DNA of 64,000 nt. It comes from Bugula neritina. Lineage: Eukaryota; Bryozoa; Gymnolaemata; Cheilostomatida; Bugulidae. Below the pieces are notes generated by a model. The model saw only the letters and a list, made by a program, of their open reading frames with translations, searched no databases and had not been told where the DNA came from. The stretch is taken from the NCBI GenBank assembly GCA_964035545.1, contig OZ037765.1:310001-374000 (forward strand), given 5' to 3'. Shown here piece after piece: positions 9,968 through 22,800 of the stretch; the stretch's first letter is position 1; each line of letters opens with the position of its first letter. The translations under genes were made by a program, and so were the position numbers.

Positions 9968-10238
9968 TGTAGTGAGGACGTAATACGCGCGTCCCCCGCA
10001 TTCCTTCAGCCTATCCAAGTGCGTCACGTGATAGGCCTTAGTTAGTAGTAGTTTTGCAGTAGAGAGAGCGTGCTAACTAAGCGAGGATGTAATCTCAAAT
10101 CTGTGTACGTGCTGTATCTTTTGTATAATTAGTAGTAAATAAACTTGGAAACTTTTACCTAAATACTTTATTGGTGTAGATAAATAGACATAATTACAAG
10201 CTAGGAACCCACGCATAGTAGTTACACAAATTACTACA
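9968..10238 (+). repeat. 3' LTR
   Basis: 271 bp, apparently identical to the 5' copy. AATAAA is at 10138-10143. Confidence 0.96.
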
Positions 10239-10539
10239 ATATTGACAACACTCTATATAACTAGTAAATATGATCTTATACTCACAGTACCTGGTGGTCA
10301 AACTAAAAGAATGATACAATTATTTATACATTGATGGAGTAAGACTTGTATTACATTGGAATTATTGTAAGTTTGTATCATAAGACATGTAACAGCTAAT
10401 TCATTGACCCAGGCATAATATTGTAACAAAATAAATAATTCCTATCATATAAAACTGGTAGGTCCCACTTGCTCAAAGGAGGGGTAGGGGTAGGAAAGGT
10501 CACAGAAATACGGTGAAGGAACTCAGCTAAATAACTTAG

Positions 10540-10595
<56 letters not shown>

Positions 10596-10802
10596 TGATT
10601 GGTTGTATAATATCAAAGGTACCCTATCTTAGAACACAATATAGTGTATTAGTTATCATAGATCACTACAGCTCTTCAAATTTTGGAAACATAACTCCAA
10701 ATTAGCAGTCTTACTTTCCAAAGCCTTACAATCATCCTATCATTGGTCAATCTAAATATTTCAAGTGTTGTCTCCTCTGGACATATTAGGAGTCGCCTTT
10801 TC
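10239..10802. other. Spacer with a TA microsatellite
   Basis: AT-rich DNA between the retrotransposon and the 3' end of the C8orf34-like gene. A (TA)n run occupies 10542-10593. No gene seen. Confidence 0.6.
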
Positions 10803-13800
10803 TCACTTATAAAGCAGTGTGCTATCATCATCACTGGGAGGGTTAAACTTCCACCCAGCAGTTGTAGATGTCGTAAGATTACCAGATCCACGGCTATTTC
10901 TCGTTTTTGAAGGTTTACTTTCATACGATCTCCGGGAAACATCTAATGACTTCTCTGTTGGAACTTTTTCCCCAGACCAGGTATTCGAACCTTGAATATA
11001 TTAATATTATTGTTATTAAAGGTAAAGAAAGCCATGGTTTCCTTGAATCTGAGTTGTATAATATAGAGACAATCTGTCAATAGAATGTACACAAGTATAG
11101 CTGACCTAGATATTGTAGCTGACCTAGATACTGTAGTTGACCCAGATAATAGATCTAAAAAAATAGATTTAACAATGCTGCAGATAAATTAGAAACTGAC
11201 CAATAAAATCGCTGATGGTGTTTGTAGACTGGGGCAGTCCCTTCAGCATGTCTTCTTTCAGGGTGACAGTTTTTCTCTGACTACAACAAGCACGGCACTG
11301 TAACCTTCCTTCAAGGTCGTTAAATACGCTGCTCACAATACTACTTGCTATACCTACCTACCTGCTCACTATACTACTTACTACACCTACCTGCTCACTA
11401 TACTACAGCTACCTACCTGCTTGACTTCTTAGTTCCAGCTCTCGGACTAGTCAGCATACTGGCTCCTTTCACCGGAGCTAAATCTTCCTCATCACTCATA
11501 CTCCACATGGGAACTCTCTACCAACAGAGGTAGGAATGTCTGACTAGCATATTTAAAACAAAAGATTACACACTTGAGAGTTACACACTTGAGAGTTACA
11601 CACTTGAGAGTTACACACTTGAGAGTTACACACTTGAGAGTTACACACTTGAGAGTTACACACTTGAGAGTTACACACTTGAGAGTTACACACTTCAGGG
11701 TATAACTGAAGCTGATCTTACTCACAGGCAGATTCCCTGATATCTGGGAGACAGACTCAAACTCGTCGTCATCACTGTAGTAGGAGGAGAAACCAGTCCT
11801 GTCAGTAGTTGGCAGGTGTGTGGTCTGCTGCGTAGTCCTGACAGTAGTTGGCAGGTGTGTGGTCTGCTGCGTAAAGCCTACCACCATCACCGAAGAAGCA
11901 TTTAGTACAGTGAAAGATATATTATGGTAAAAACATGCAACTTCATATTCTGAGTCACCAGTGAATTTGTCACACCTTTACACTATAAGCTAATAACTTC
12001 AATGATTTACCCAATAGATCATTACATCTCCAACAATATTGCCTTTCACACCTAAATTTATTTTTCCGACTCTACCATTTTACACATCATTGTTGTTAGT
12101 TGTCTCACCTCTACTTTTAGACTCAGGATGTCTCATAGCAGGATTCTGCACCAGTTTAGCCCTAGAGTCTGTCCGGTGAGTAGCCCACTGATCTGACCTC
12201 ACAGAGCTTTGACCTTGACCCCTTGACTCTCTAGTCAGTGCGGTAGAAGTAGATGAGTCACTGTCTGACTCACGTCTGCTGTCCAGCACGACCTTGGCAC
12301 AGTTGGAGCAGACGGACATGTGAATCAGTGGCTCTGCTGGAGCAGCTCTTCTATTGGTCACTTTCTTCACCTTCAGCACAGCGATACAAGTATTGCAGTG
12401 TTTAAAGCATCAACTATTAGTGTGATATATACCAATAACACAGATGTCACAATATACGACTGAAACTAACTTGCTTCCTGTTGTCAGATGTCACTTTGAC
12501 ACCTTCGTCTGCCAGATCTTCTGCATCTTCAGTCAGTTCAGCAGAGCCCACTTTCTCCTCACCATCACTACTCACAGACCCTGAGCCAATACCAGAGTCT
12601 CTCTCCCTCTCAGCTCTCTTTTCTTGGAGGAAAACTTTCAGCTCCTGATTGTGACGAGACGAGTCTGCTTTTGGTCCTTTCTGCTTCGAATGACGTCTGC
12701 AATTGAATGACTTATGGATAGTTATCTGGTGACTCATGGATAGAATAAACTATTGACTTTAGATTCAACTGGATACTCATCTTACTTGACTACAGGTGGG
12801 GAGGGTTGGGCAGACGCCCGACTGACTGTCTTAGCAACTGGGATCTCAGCTGAGAGAAGCTCCTCTTCAGTCATAGAAAAGTCATCTCCGGTATCAGCAG
12901 TAGAGACTCCATTACTCCCTTTCTATAGAATACAAGTTACTTACTCTCTATAGAATACAAACTACTTACTCTCTATAGAATACAAGCTACTTACTCTCTA
13001 TAGAATACAAACTACTTACTCTCTATAGAATACAAACTACTTACTCTCTATAGAATACAAGCTACTTACTCTCTATAGAATACAAGTTACTCCCTTTCTA
13101 TAGAATACAAACTACTTACTCTCTATAGAATACAAGCTACTTACTCTCTATAGAATACAAACTACTTACTCTCTATAGAATACAAGTTACTTACTCTCTA
13201 TAGAATACAAGTTACTTACTCTCTATAGAATACAAACTACTTACTCTCTATAGAATACAATCTACTTACTCTCTATAGAATACAAGTTACTTACTCTCTA
13301 TAGAATACAAAATACTTACTCTCTATAGAATACAAGCTACTTACTAATACAGAAACTGTGCTCACCGGCAGCTATGATATCTTCAAGTAGTAAACTACTG
13401 ATATATTTATAATATACTAGCTACTAGCAGGAATTCTATAAATATGCTACAGGAAACGTGTTAAGCCAAGGATAAACAGGTGAGAGTGAATTATATCAGT
13501 AGAACTGACTTGAACTAGGAATACCAAGGTCATACTTGTCACCAGTGATCATTAACACAAGATATTACTGAGTTGTTGACAACCAATCTGTATGTTCACT
13601 TTGAGTAGAAATAACAGAGTGGCACAAGGTCTGGTGTAGGGAAATAACTCCCAAGTGCCATGACTTCAAGTTAGATTTGAATCTTGCAAGGTGAAACTAC
13701 TTGACATTGGATAACACAGATTTACTAAAGCACTAGCACTATATGACACAGTGTCACTACAACACTGTGACTCAGTGACACATGTGACTCTGTGACGCGG

Positions 13801-16220
13801 TGACACATGTGACTCAGTGACACGTGACACTGTGACTCAGTGACACGTGACACTGTGACTCAGTGACACATGTGACTCAGTGACACATGTGACACTGTGA
13901 CTCAGTGACACTGTGCTACAGTAACAATAGACTAAGTAACTTACTTGGAAAGTCAATGCCTTTGGTGACTTGCTGACGTGTTTACTTAGAGTTATCTCGT
14001 CGAAAGACTTACTCGTTAGTTTGACTGTCTTATCCCATTCTTTTCTCTCATCTGATAGTATCAAATAATCATTATATATCAGAGTGATACACAATATACT
14101 AGACTATTATATAATCCAACATTATATAATATGAGTATTATATAATATAGTATATTATATTGCTATAAAATATAATAATATACATAACCTAGTATAAAAT
14201 AACACATATTATAACATTATATATTCATGCCAACCAACTAGACGCTAGGAGAGAATATTATGCCCAACAACTGAGTAACAGTGAAGTAAATTGTATAGCC
14301 TTGCTCACCAGGTGAAGATGGTTTGGTTTTTCTACTATGAGCTCTCCAGGGCTTCTCATACTCCTTTGTGTCTGTAAATTATAAGACATCAACTGTCATT
14401 ACCCAAACCACACCTCATCAACTTTCCTACAGTTGAGTCTGTGATGGTAATTTAAATTAATGCAAAAAGTATCAGTTTTTTTCAATAAATAAATCGTGTA
14501 ACCTTACATAAATATTTTATGAACTGAATTTTACAATTCTACAACAACCAAACACTGTCTACACACTGTCTACACACTGTCTACACACTGTCTACACACT
14601 ATCTACACACTGTCTACACACTGTCTACACACAGTCTACACTCTGTCTACACAATAACAAAGTATTACCCGAAGACCAAGGACTTTTCGAAGCAGACTTT
14701 CCATCTGAAAACTCAACACTAGCAGATTTCTGTTTCTACAAACACAGTAGTGACATTTCAGTTTTTCTAACCAACACAGTAATGAATAATCTGATACAAA
14801 GCAAATAGTTTCAACTAATCTTCTGGTGTACCTGCTTTTGCTCTTGTATCAAAGAGGTAAGAAAGTCTAATGGGTCAGCAGGCATTTCTTTCATCAGTTT
14901 TCCCATCATGTTCTACATACATACAAAGCCATCATGTTCTACATACATACAATGTGGCTATTAATAGACTAGCATCAAGTGAGATAAACCGAAGTGAGAA
15001 TCAAACAAATTTCTACTTTCCCAATCACTTCACCTCGCAAACTGTACAGCAGCTACTACAAGCAGGTTGAACTGTAATCAAATGAAATGCCTTAATTTGA
15101 TTTACTTAAAACAAACAATAAAACTACAATGAGCTAAAAAAACAAACTCTTGTCCTGCTTGTATAGTAACATAATTTACTTGTGATTTGCAACTTCGTCA
15201 CAAATATTCTAAAAATTGAAAACTAACAGCTTGTAGTTGTTTCACTTTTTCTGCCATTTCTAAGGTTGACATTGAGATACTTTCTACAGGCTGACATTGA
15301 GATACTTTCTACAGACTGACATTGAGATACTTTCTACAGACTGACATTGAGATACTTTCTACAGGCTGACATTGAGATACTTTCTACAGGCTGACATTGA
15401 GATACTTTCTACAGGCTGACATTGAGATACTTTCTACATATTGACATTGAGATACTTTCTACAGACTGACATTGAGATACTAGGGAAAGCATCACCGTCA
15501 TTATGATCATGGATATAACTGCTTTCAAACCTAAATGCTCATCAAATTCGGAGCATGAGTGATTGGGAGTTTCAATATCACAATTCAAGTGAGGCAGTCA
15601 CTCAGCCAAACAGTTACACTTACTGTTGACTTTCGAATTTATTTTTATACCTTTTGGTATGGCTACGTTTAATAGATCTAACTACCAGTATCAGTGTTGG
15701 TGTAAAGTAAGTGGCAACCTTAATTTGCATATTCACAACAAATACTAACATAACATCTTTATAACTAAGAGTAAGTATCACTATTACTTATCAGTAAGAG
15801 TATTTTATTAGTATTAATATTATATTTAGTATAATTATAGTAGAAAGTAATGTTTAACTCATAGCTCTAGATTATTATGATTATCGGAATCATTATCAGT
15901 ATCACTATGAGTATGACTATCAATATGAATACGAGTATAAGTAGGTAATTCACTAATTGTAAGTAGCTGCAAGTGTACTGTGTTAGTGTAACAGTAACAG
16001 TAATTGTAAGTTACTGTTAGTCGTAGAGTGATAAAGTAGCATTAATAGGTTAACCTTTACGGTTTACCTGAAGCCTAAAGGCTAAACTTAAAGCCAAAGG
16101 CTAAAGTGCTAAACTAAAACTTTACTTTTGGGCTTTTCAAATTTAATTTCTTACCTCAAAAAAGGGGCCTATTCTATGACGCTTTAAATAACTTTCGACC
16201 TTCGTTGGGTGCGCCATCAT
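10803..16220 (-). CDS. C8orf34-like protein with RIIa-type docking domain, 12 exons, 526 aa
   Basis: Exons in transcript order: 16155-16220, 14832-14912, 14669-14735, 14309-14371, 13945-14051, 12786-12922, 12471-12696, 12109-12370, 11726-11877, 11417-11517, 11201-11331, 10803-10990. Phases agree throughout and sum to 527 codons including stop. Residues 5-45 read VESYLKRHRIGPFFE then KLMKEMPADPLDFL, the PKA-RII-like dimerisation/docking fold; the next exons give YEKPWRAHSRK. Both resemble vertebrate C8orf34 (VEST1), which is of similar length. Later exons are acidic and Ser-rich with two Cys pairs (CSNC, CRACC). Members are thought to dock to amphipathic helices, perhaps in cilia. Weakest points: the AAG acceptor of exon 8, the poor acceptor of exon 9 and the GTCAGT donor of exon 11. 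Confidence 0.7.
11565..11697. repeat. 15-bp minisatellite in a C8orf34-like intron
   Basis: About nine copies of tacacacttgagagt in the intron between exons 9 and 10. Confidence 0.9.
12923..13348. repeat. 25-bp minisatellite abutting a splice acceptor
   Basis: About 17 copies of a 25-bp unit (ctatagaatacaagctactt plus actct). On the gene strand each unit carries ttctatag, identical to the acceptor of the exon at 12786-12922, and a donor-like gtaagta. The array ends exactly at that exon. Confidence 0.93.
13755..13925. repeat. Degenerate GTGAC-type repeats
   Basis: Irregular copies of gtgactcagtgacac with cacatgtg palindromes, in an intron next to the donor of the exon at 13945-14051. Confidence 0.8.
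14548..14655. repeat. 11-bp minisatellite
   Basis: About ten copies of ctacacactgt in the intron between exons 3 and 4 of the C8orf34-like gene. Confidence 0.88.
14895..14952. repeat. Duplicated splice-acceptor segment
   Basis: ccatcatgttctacatacat is present twice in tandem. The first copy spans the start and acceptor of exon 2 (14832-14912) of the C8orf34-like gene. Confidence 0.75.
15266..15480. repeat. 25-bp minisatellite in intron 1
   Basis: Eight to nine copies of ctgacattgagatactttct plus acagg in the first intron of the C8orf34-like gene. Confidence 0.9.
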
Positions 16221-16885
16221 AAATACTCAAAGTAAAAAACAATTTAAAAATGTAAATTGAATATAAATTTAAACAGAAGGGCAGCTGTGTATTACTATCA
16301 TTATGAAGAACGCTATAAAAGCGTGCAATCTCCAGGGGCAGCGGAAATCTATCGACAACCTGCGCATTTCAAACTTATTTTTTATTCGTCTGCAATTAAT
16401 AGGTCAATAATTGTTGTCTCACGTTGGTTTTGAGTATTGCATATATTCGATGTAAAGAGCTCATTGTTTCCCGTACAACTGATAATAAACAACATGGCAG
16501 TAAAGCTATAATTATAATATCGATATGAGATTGAAGTTGCTTTTTACGAATCCGATAAATAAACCTATAGTGCCATTCAACAAAGGAGTAGAATTACAAG
16601 GTAGTGAGTTTTAAACATTTTTATCAAAACTTTTTTAAGTGACGTAAATCAACATTTTTACACGTATATTAATGAAAAAATTTTTTGGTTCAAGCCAGCA
16701 AGTGCCAAGTGTTCAAGTCAGCAGCAGTCAACTTTGACTAATATGATTTACAGTATGCAATGTGTGATTTACAACATATTAAATAAAGTATACAATAAAA
16801 ATATATAATATAGAATATGAATTGTGTAATATATGTGTAATATGCAGTATAATAAAACATACAATATACTGTTTACAGTCTTGGG
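16221..16885. promoter_or_regulatory. Shared divergent promoter region
   Basis: 665 bp separates the start codons of the C8orf34-like gene (-) and the membrane-protein gene (+). Head-to-head spacing this short suggests a bidirectional promoter. No clear TATA box or named motif could be assigned, so this is inferred from layout only. Confidence 0.45.
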
Positions 16886-19800
16886 ATGGCAGATAATAAA
16901 GAGCCAGTAGAGACGCTGAGGTTTCACGACTTCACAAATGAAAATTCTGATGATTTCGGGGTTGTCGCATCAGATCAGGAAGAAGAGTATGGTACGTGGC
17001 TACTTGTATACATAAGTCATATGTGCATACAAGCGTGACGTGACAGATATTCTAGTCCAGTGTGATACATACTGTCACACATACTGTCGCACATACTGTC
17101 ACACATTTCTGTCACAAGCTTATAGCTCAAGGTTAGCATGCATAACTATTATATTACATATGGTGTGTGACGTAGACCCGGTGAGGGACGCCAAAGACCT
17201 GCCCGACTTGTATCGCTACTTGGAGGCCCTCAACACGACAGAGAGTGACCTGGACGGTCCCCACGAGCCTCCCCAGCTGTTCAGTCAGCCCCAACACAAG
17301 CACAGTCGCAACAACATTCAGCTGCTGGCCTACGAGGCTGACGAGGAGAGAGTTCAGGAGTATGTCAGCGAGTTTGAGGCAGCGGCAGCAGATGAGATTC
17401 TCACAGTCGGCAAAATATCTCTGGAGGAGATACAGGTGTGTTCCATATTATATACTATGTTATGTAATATGCTATATACTATGTTATATAATATACTATA
17501 TGTTATGTTATATAATACACTATATACTATGTTATATAATATACTATATACTATGTTATATAATATACTATATACTATGTTATATAATATACTATATACT
17601 ATGTTATATAATATACTATATGCTATGTTATATAATATACTATATACTATGTTATATAATATACTATATACTATGTTATATAATATACTATATACTATGT
17701 TATATAATATACTATATACTATGTTATACAATATACTATATGCTATGTTATATAATAATATACTATATACGTACTATGTTATATAATATTATTCTACAGG
17801 AAGAAGAAAAGCGGCTGAGAGACGAGCACATTTCCTTCCAGCAACAAGAGCTTGCTCTGGAGCGAGAACGTCAGGAAGAGTTGCTAAAGGACGAGGAAGA
17901 TACAAAGAAAAGAGTTGCCACAGATTTGAAAGGTTAGTGTTTATTGAGAAGAACTGCCATGTTGTTGAGACTCCAACATAATACTTAGCAGATTAAGCGA
18001 GTGTTTTATGCCAACTGTCATGCTTTGCAGTTGACCGGCACTATGAGTGTGTTTAGTAAACTAAATTCCTATTGGGGTGAGTCTAATGGTGTACTTTGGT
18101 GGGTCACAAATACTAACCAAAGTAATAATATAGTATACTGTAATATTAAATTATGCACTCGCATGCGTGCCCTACCTGGAGTTGTCTAAACATGTGGTTG
18201 TCTGTCTGTTCGAGTTGATTGGTCCATTAGTTGCTCGAGCTGACCAATAAACAAGCGCCCTTACAGTGTAACCGCGGTGGCGCGTGATCGCTCACGCGGC
18301 AAACTTGCCTATTGACATTCTCATTCTGTTTGATACTGAGTAACTGTAAGGTCTCGCGAAAATATTCTTCTGAGTAAATTATTTTGTTGATATCAACTTC
18401 CTCCCAAATAACAACTATGAAGCTCAGTGTATGCCTTTTTCTTTTGTGCTCTGTGATGCTACATTTCAGTTTAGGTAAGTAAAACTTTATTCGATTGTAA
18501 AAATTCAAATTTGTATTTTGATATTCACATTGTTGTGTTACTACTTTAACTAATAACTTACAATTAATATTATCACTGAATAAGTGAATTACTATCAGTG
18601 ACTGTAAGTTACTAGTCAGGTACTACTAGTGAGTACTAGGACTTAGGAGTAGACGTACTCTTACAGTTACAGCTGTCAGTTATTCTATATTACTATTAGT
18701 ATTACCATTACTGTTAGTATTACTATTAGTTATTTCTATTCACTTTCAAGTTCAATTATTAAATTAAATTATCAATTATCATTAGTGTAAGTATTACAAT
18801 CACAATGACTCACAATCGCCATGTCAATTAGTAGCAAAAAAACTTGAAGTTGTGATACATTTTTAACTTTTAAAGGATATCACTGTTGATAATAATATAA
18901 GTAATACTAACACTAACACTAACAGCCAAGGGTGTTCATTTAGATTTTACAAAGGTGATTATATTTTCATAGGAAGACCTGTATCTCTGACCAATGTGAA
19001 TATCTCGTATAATGTTAAATTTAATATTTAATTTTGTTTAGAATAAAAACTAAAACTGTGCTCCAAACAATGCAACTGAATATGAATAAGAACTACTAGT
19101 ACTGCTACTATCATTTAATGTTTATACTACAAGTACAACTTTAAAGTGCTTTAACATACTCTACTAATTCTAGAGAAGTAGTACTTGCAGTTTGTATAAC
19201 ATCTGGTATTAGTGGGTGTAGTCACAAACTGGCCAGCTGTGATTTCATGTTTGACTGACTGTTCTGTGAACATATCACATACAAGGTGATCAGCTGTGAC
19301 CCTTAACCCTGCAAATCAACATATTTCAACTGAATAAACATAACAGGCCAGTATGACCTTTGTTGGTGACCTTTGATAGACCTCCTTCTCATTTGGTCCA
19401 GGAACACAGTCAAAGTCTATAAACGCTTCGTCCAAATTGCACATGAACTATTTAGAGGTTACTAAGATATAGTAACACAGCCACACACACCTGCCATTTC
19501 TTCTAATAACCTGCTATTTATTGTCAGTCTGATTATAACAAGAGTAGCTGTGACTAGTTACCACATTACACTAGAGTGGTAGTATAAACCTTTGTAAGAG
19601 AGGGGGAGGTTTTGCCTGAGCGGTTTTCCAATTCGTTAATAGCTATTCTGTCTCCACTGCTTCTTGCCCCAGTGGTTTTTATTCTGTACTCTCAATCTTG
19701 TGTGGGAGTAGCTTGTGGGGGTAGCTTGTAGGAGGAGCTTGTGGGGGTGAGGTTAGAGCATTGTCACTCAACTCCTTGAATGGTGGTAATTACACTACAC

Positions 19801-22800
19801 CTCTAGCCAAGTCAATTTACAAAATAGGAAATAATAAATAATACTCCAGTCTAGTATAAGCTAATCCATCAGTGTTGGTTAACATTGCATGATTCACTTC
19901 AGTATAAAGAGAGCTATGAATTAATTCACTCCTCTACTGCCATGGCCCCTATCTTACTGGCTCTCTGCCCCCTCTATTCTCACTCCAAGTTCACCTCCAT
20001 GTTCACTGTGGTGGTGTAAGAGCTACATTAGTTAATCAATAATTCCAGTTGTATTAGCTTGATCTCTCATGTTGCAACTCCACTGGGTAAACAAACTCCT
20101 AATATTTGAATAAAGAGGTCATTTAACACAAATACAAGACATAAAAGCTATCAATTGTCAAAACACAAACCATGGAAATGGAGTCTAAATTAAAAATAGT
20201 TTACAGTTGGGAACAAAAGACAGAAAGTACACCGGTATTGTAAATATACACAATGCTGGTGTAATCTTAGCCTGACTTGTTAGGGACTTCAGCTATCTAA
20301 AGGGGAAGTTCCCACATACACCCTCCTCTTAGTTAGGGACTTCAGCTATCTGAAAGGGAAGTCCCCACACCTACCTTCCCTGCTGCCAAATTCCCCTCAC
20401 TGCTGTGATTTCATTCCAGCTTTCTTGTTGGCAAACATCTGCTGAAAATACCATATTATACGTCAGCTTCTTTAGTAGTAGCTCAGCATATAGTAATATA
20501 CACTGTAATATATTCACAGCTCTCAAGTGCTACATACTATAGTATATCATATAGTAATATACACTGTAATATACTCTCTAGTACTACATACTATAGTATA
20601 TCATATAATAATATACACTGTAATATATTCTCTCAAGTACTACATACTATAGTATATCATATAATAATATACACTGTAATATACTCTCAAGTACTACACA
20701 CTATAGTATATCATATAATAATATACACTGTAATATACTCTCTAGTACTACATACTATAGTATATCATATAATAATATACACTGTAATATACTCTCTAGT
20801 ACTACATACTATAGTATATCATATAATAATATACACTGTAATATACTCTCTAGTACTACATACTATAGTATATCATATAGTAATATACACTGTAATATAC
20901 TCTCTAGTACTACATACTATAGTAAATCATATAGTAATATACACTGTAATATACTCTCTAGTACTACATACTATAGTATATCATATAGTAATATACACTG
21001 TAATATACTCTCTAGTACTACATACTATAGTAAATCATATAGTAATATACACTGTAATATACTCTCTAGTACTACATACTATAGTAAATCATATAGTAAT
21101 ATACACTGTAATATACTCTCTCTAGTACTACATACTATAGTATATCATATAATAATATACACTGTAATATATTCTCTCAAGTACTACATACTATAGTATA
21201 GCATATAGTAATACACACTGTAATATATTCTCAGCTCTCAAGTGCTACAACTGTATCTCGACCTCTGACCCCAAGTGTGAGGACAGATCTGCTGTGGAGT
21301 TTGTCTTCAGTCCTCCCCCAGTGGTGGATTGTGCCGGGGAGTGTGCGGTAATATACAATACTCATTATATATGTGTGTAATATATGGTCTATAGGGCTAT
21401 CTGCCCAGGTCACCTCAGGCTACCTGCTGAGGTCACCTCAGACTACCTGCTCAGGTCATTTCAAACTACCTGGCCAGGTCACCTGAGGGTTGACTACCAA
21501 CTTGTATTATATTTGATGTGGTTTTGCAGAAAGTTGTTGGCAAGGTTCTGGGGAACCAGGTGATCACGAGGTCTTGCGTCCCGATCTGCATCGAAACTGG
21601 ACTCAACATCTTCGGCACTGGCGCCTCTACTTCCTGTTGCGACACCAACAAGTGTAACTCCGCCCACCAGTCTAAGATCAGCATTGGCCTCCTCGCACTG
21701 ATGTCTACAGCTCTTGTTCTCTACAAATACTTCTAACTGTCTTCCAACCATGTGACTGATAGCATCCGTGTCACTATGTAACATATACTGACTCTCTGCT
21801 ACACACTTTCTCTGTGTGCTTCTCTTTCTATTAGATCTGTATGTTTCTATGTAGTATTTCTCTAATAAAGTTACTTGTTATATCTACTACATGTCATATT
21901 GCTTTGTGTGGGGCATTAATTCTCTCTCACCTTTCAAAGCAGCTGGGAAATATTTATATTAAATAGCTACACAGAGACTGTGACTGTACAGTAACAGTTA
22001 CTGAGTAACAGTAAAGTTACTGACTGAGTGGCAGTACAGCTACTGACTGACAGTACAGTTACTGACAGTACAGATACCCAGTCATCTCTTCACCAACTCA
22101 CAATATAGTTCCTCCCAGCTCATGCAGGGGTTTGGCTTCAGTTTAAAGTGGAGCTGAACTTAGATAAATAAATGCGAAGCCAGTTTAACTTGCGTCTTGG
22201 TGTACAGTTCACCAGCTCCTCATAAAGATCAAAGGTTATCAGTCAATGTTGGCTTGTCTTGTTTTTGTTGAACTGTGGGACATCTTATCAATTTCCAGCT
22301 GTGTTCAGGGAAACTATGAGTCATGCTTGTAAAGTGCAACTGTGAGAAAAATCTGGATTTTAGTAAATTATGTAACATCGTACGTCACAGTAATTCTCAA
22401 CACATGATGGGTTTATTAGCTGCCTTAGCTCCATCAAGTCTGTTAGGGTGGGTCATAGCTGGTGCCCAAAAGACTCTTGTACTATGTCAAGACTCCTAGG
22501 ACTAACTACTGAGACGTTCAAACTACATAGCTATATACTCTAACCCAAACGGGCATAACTGTAGACTCTTGGACCAGCAACTAGTTGTGGCTGGCTATTG
22601 TCCGTTTCTCCCTTCCTAGGAGGGGATTCCCCTAGTTAAAGGCTAAATTTCTTCATTCAAGCAAAAGCCTATAATGCTAATACAAACCAAGTATGCCAAC
22701 AGTGTGTTATAATAATATTGTATAATTATTGCTATTGACTGGCTAATACATAAAGTTACACCTATAAGCAACAGCCATTTGAATGCTGTTGATCACTTTA

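Larger units (their letters stand above)
2661..10238 (+). mobile_element. Complete Ty3/gypsy-type LTR retrotransposon, 7578 bp
   Basis: Two 271-bp direct repeats (2661-2931 and 9968-10238) flank the element and I found no difference between them by eye. The ends are the inverted hexamers TGTAGT and ACTACA. The flanks give a 4-bp target duplication ATAT (2657-2660 and 10239-10242). Order inside: tRNA-Leu primer site, gag-pol frame, three further frames, a G-rich polypurine tract, 3' LTR. Domain order protease-RT-RNase H-integrase places it in Ty3/gypsy (Metaviridae). Identical LTRs and an unbroken 1606-aa frame indicate a very recent insertion. GC content is much higher than in the surrounding DNA, as expected for foreign mobile sequence. 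Confidence 0.97.

Noticed and set aside
9761..10045. Hydrophobic frame before the 3' LTR that could be an envelope
   Set aside because: It arises from a T-rich tract, has a GTG start, runs into the LTR and lacks cysteines or a signal-peptide/ectodomain layout.
13350..13392. Possible short exon reading LLLEDIIAA before a GTGAGC donor
   Set aside because: No acceptor gives a phase compatible with both neighbours.
15205..15262. Possible C8orf34-like exon reading MAEKVKQLQA
   Set aside because: Exon 1 joins the exon at 14832-14912 directly in phase 0 and the join matches the docking-domain pattern; this piece would break phase.
17354..17937. Long frames across the AT-rich array in intron 2
   Set aside because: The array is an intron: clear GTGTGT donor after 17435 and CTACAG acceptor before 17800, with phase-matched coding on both sides.
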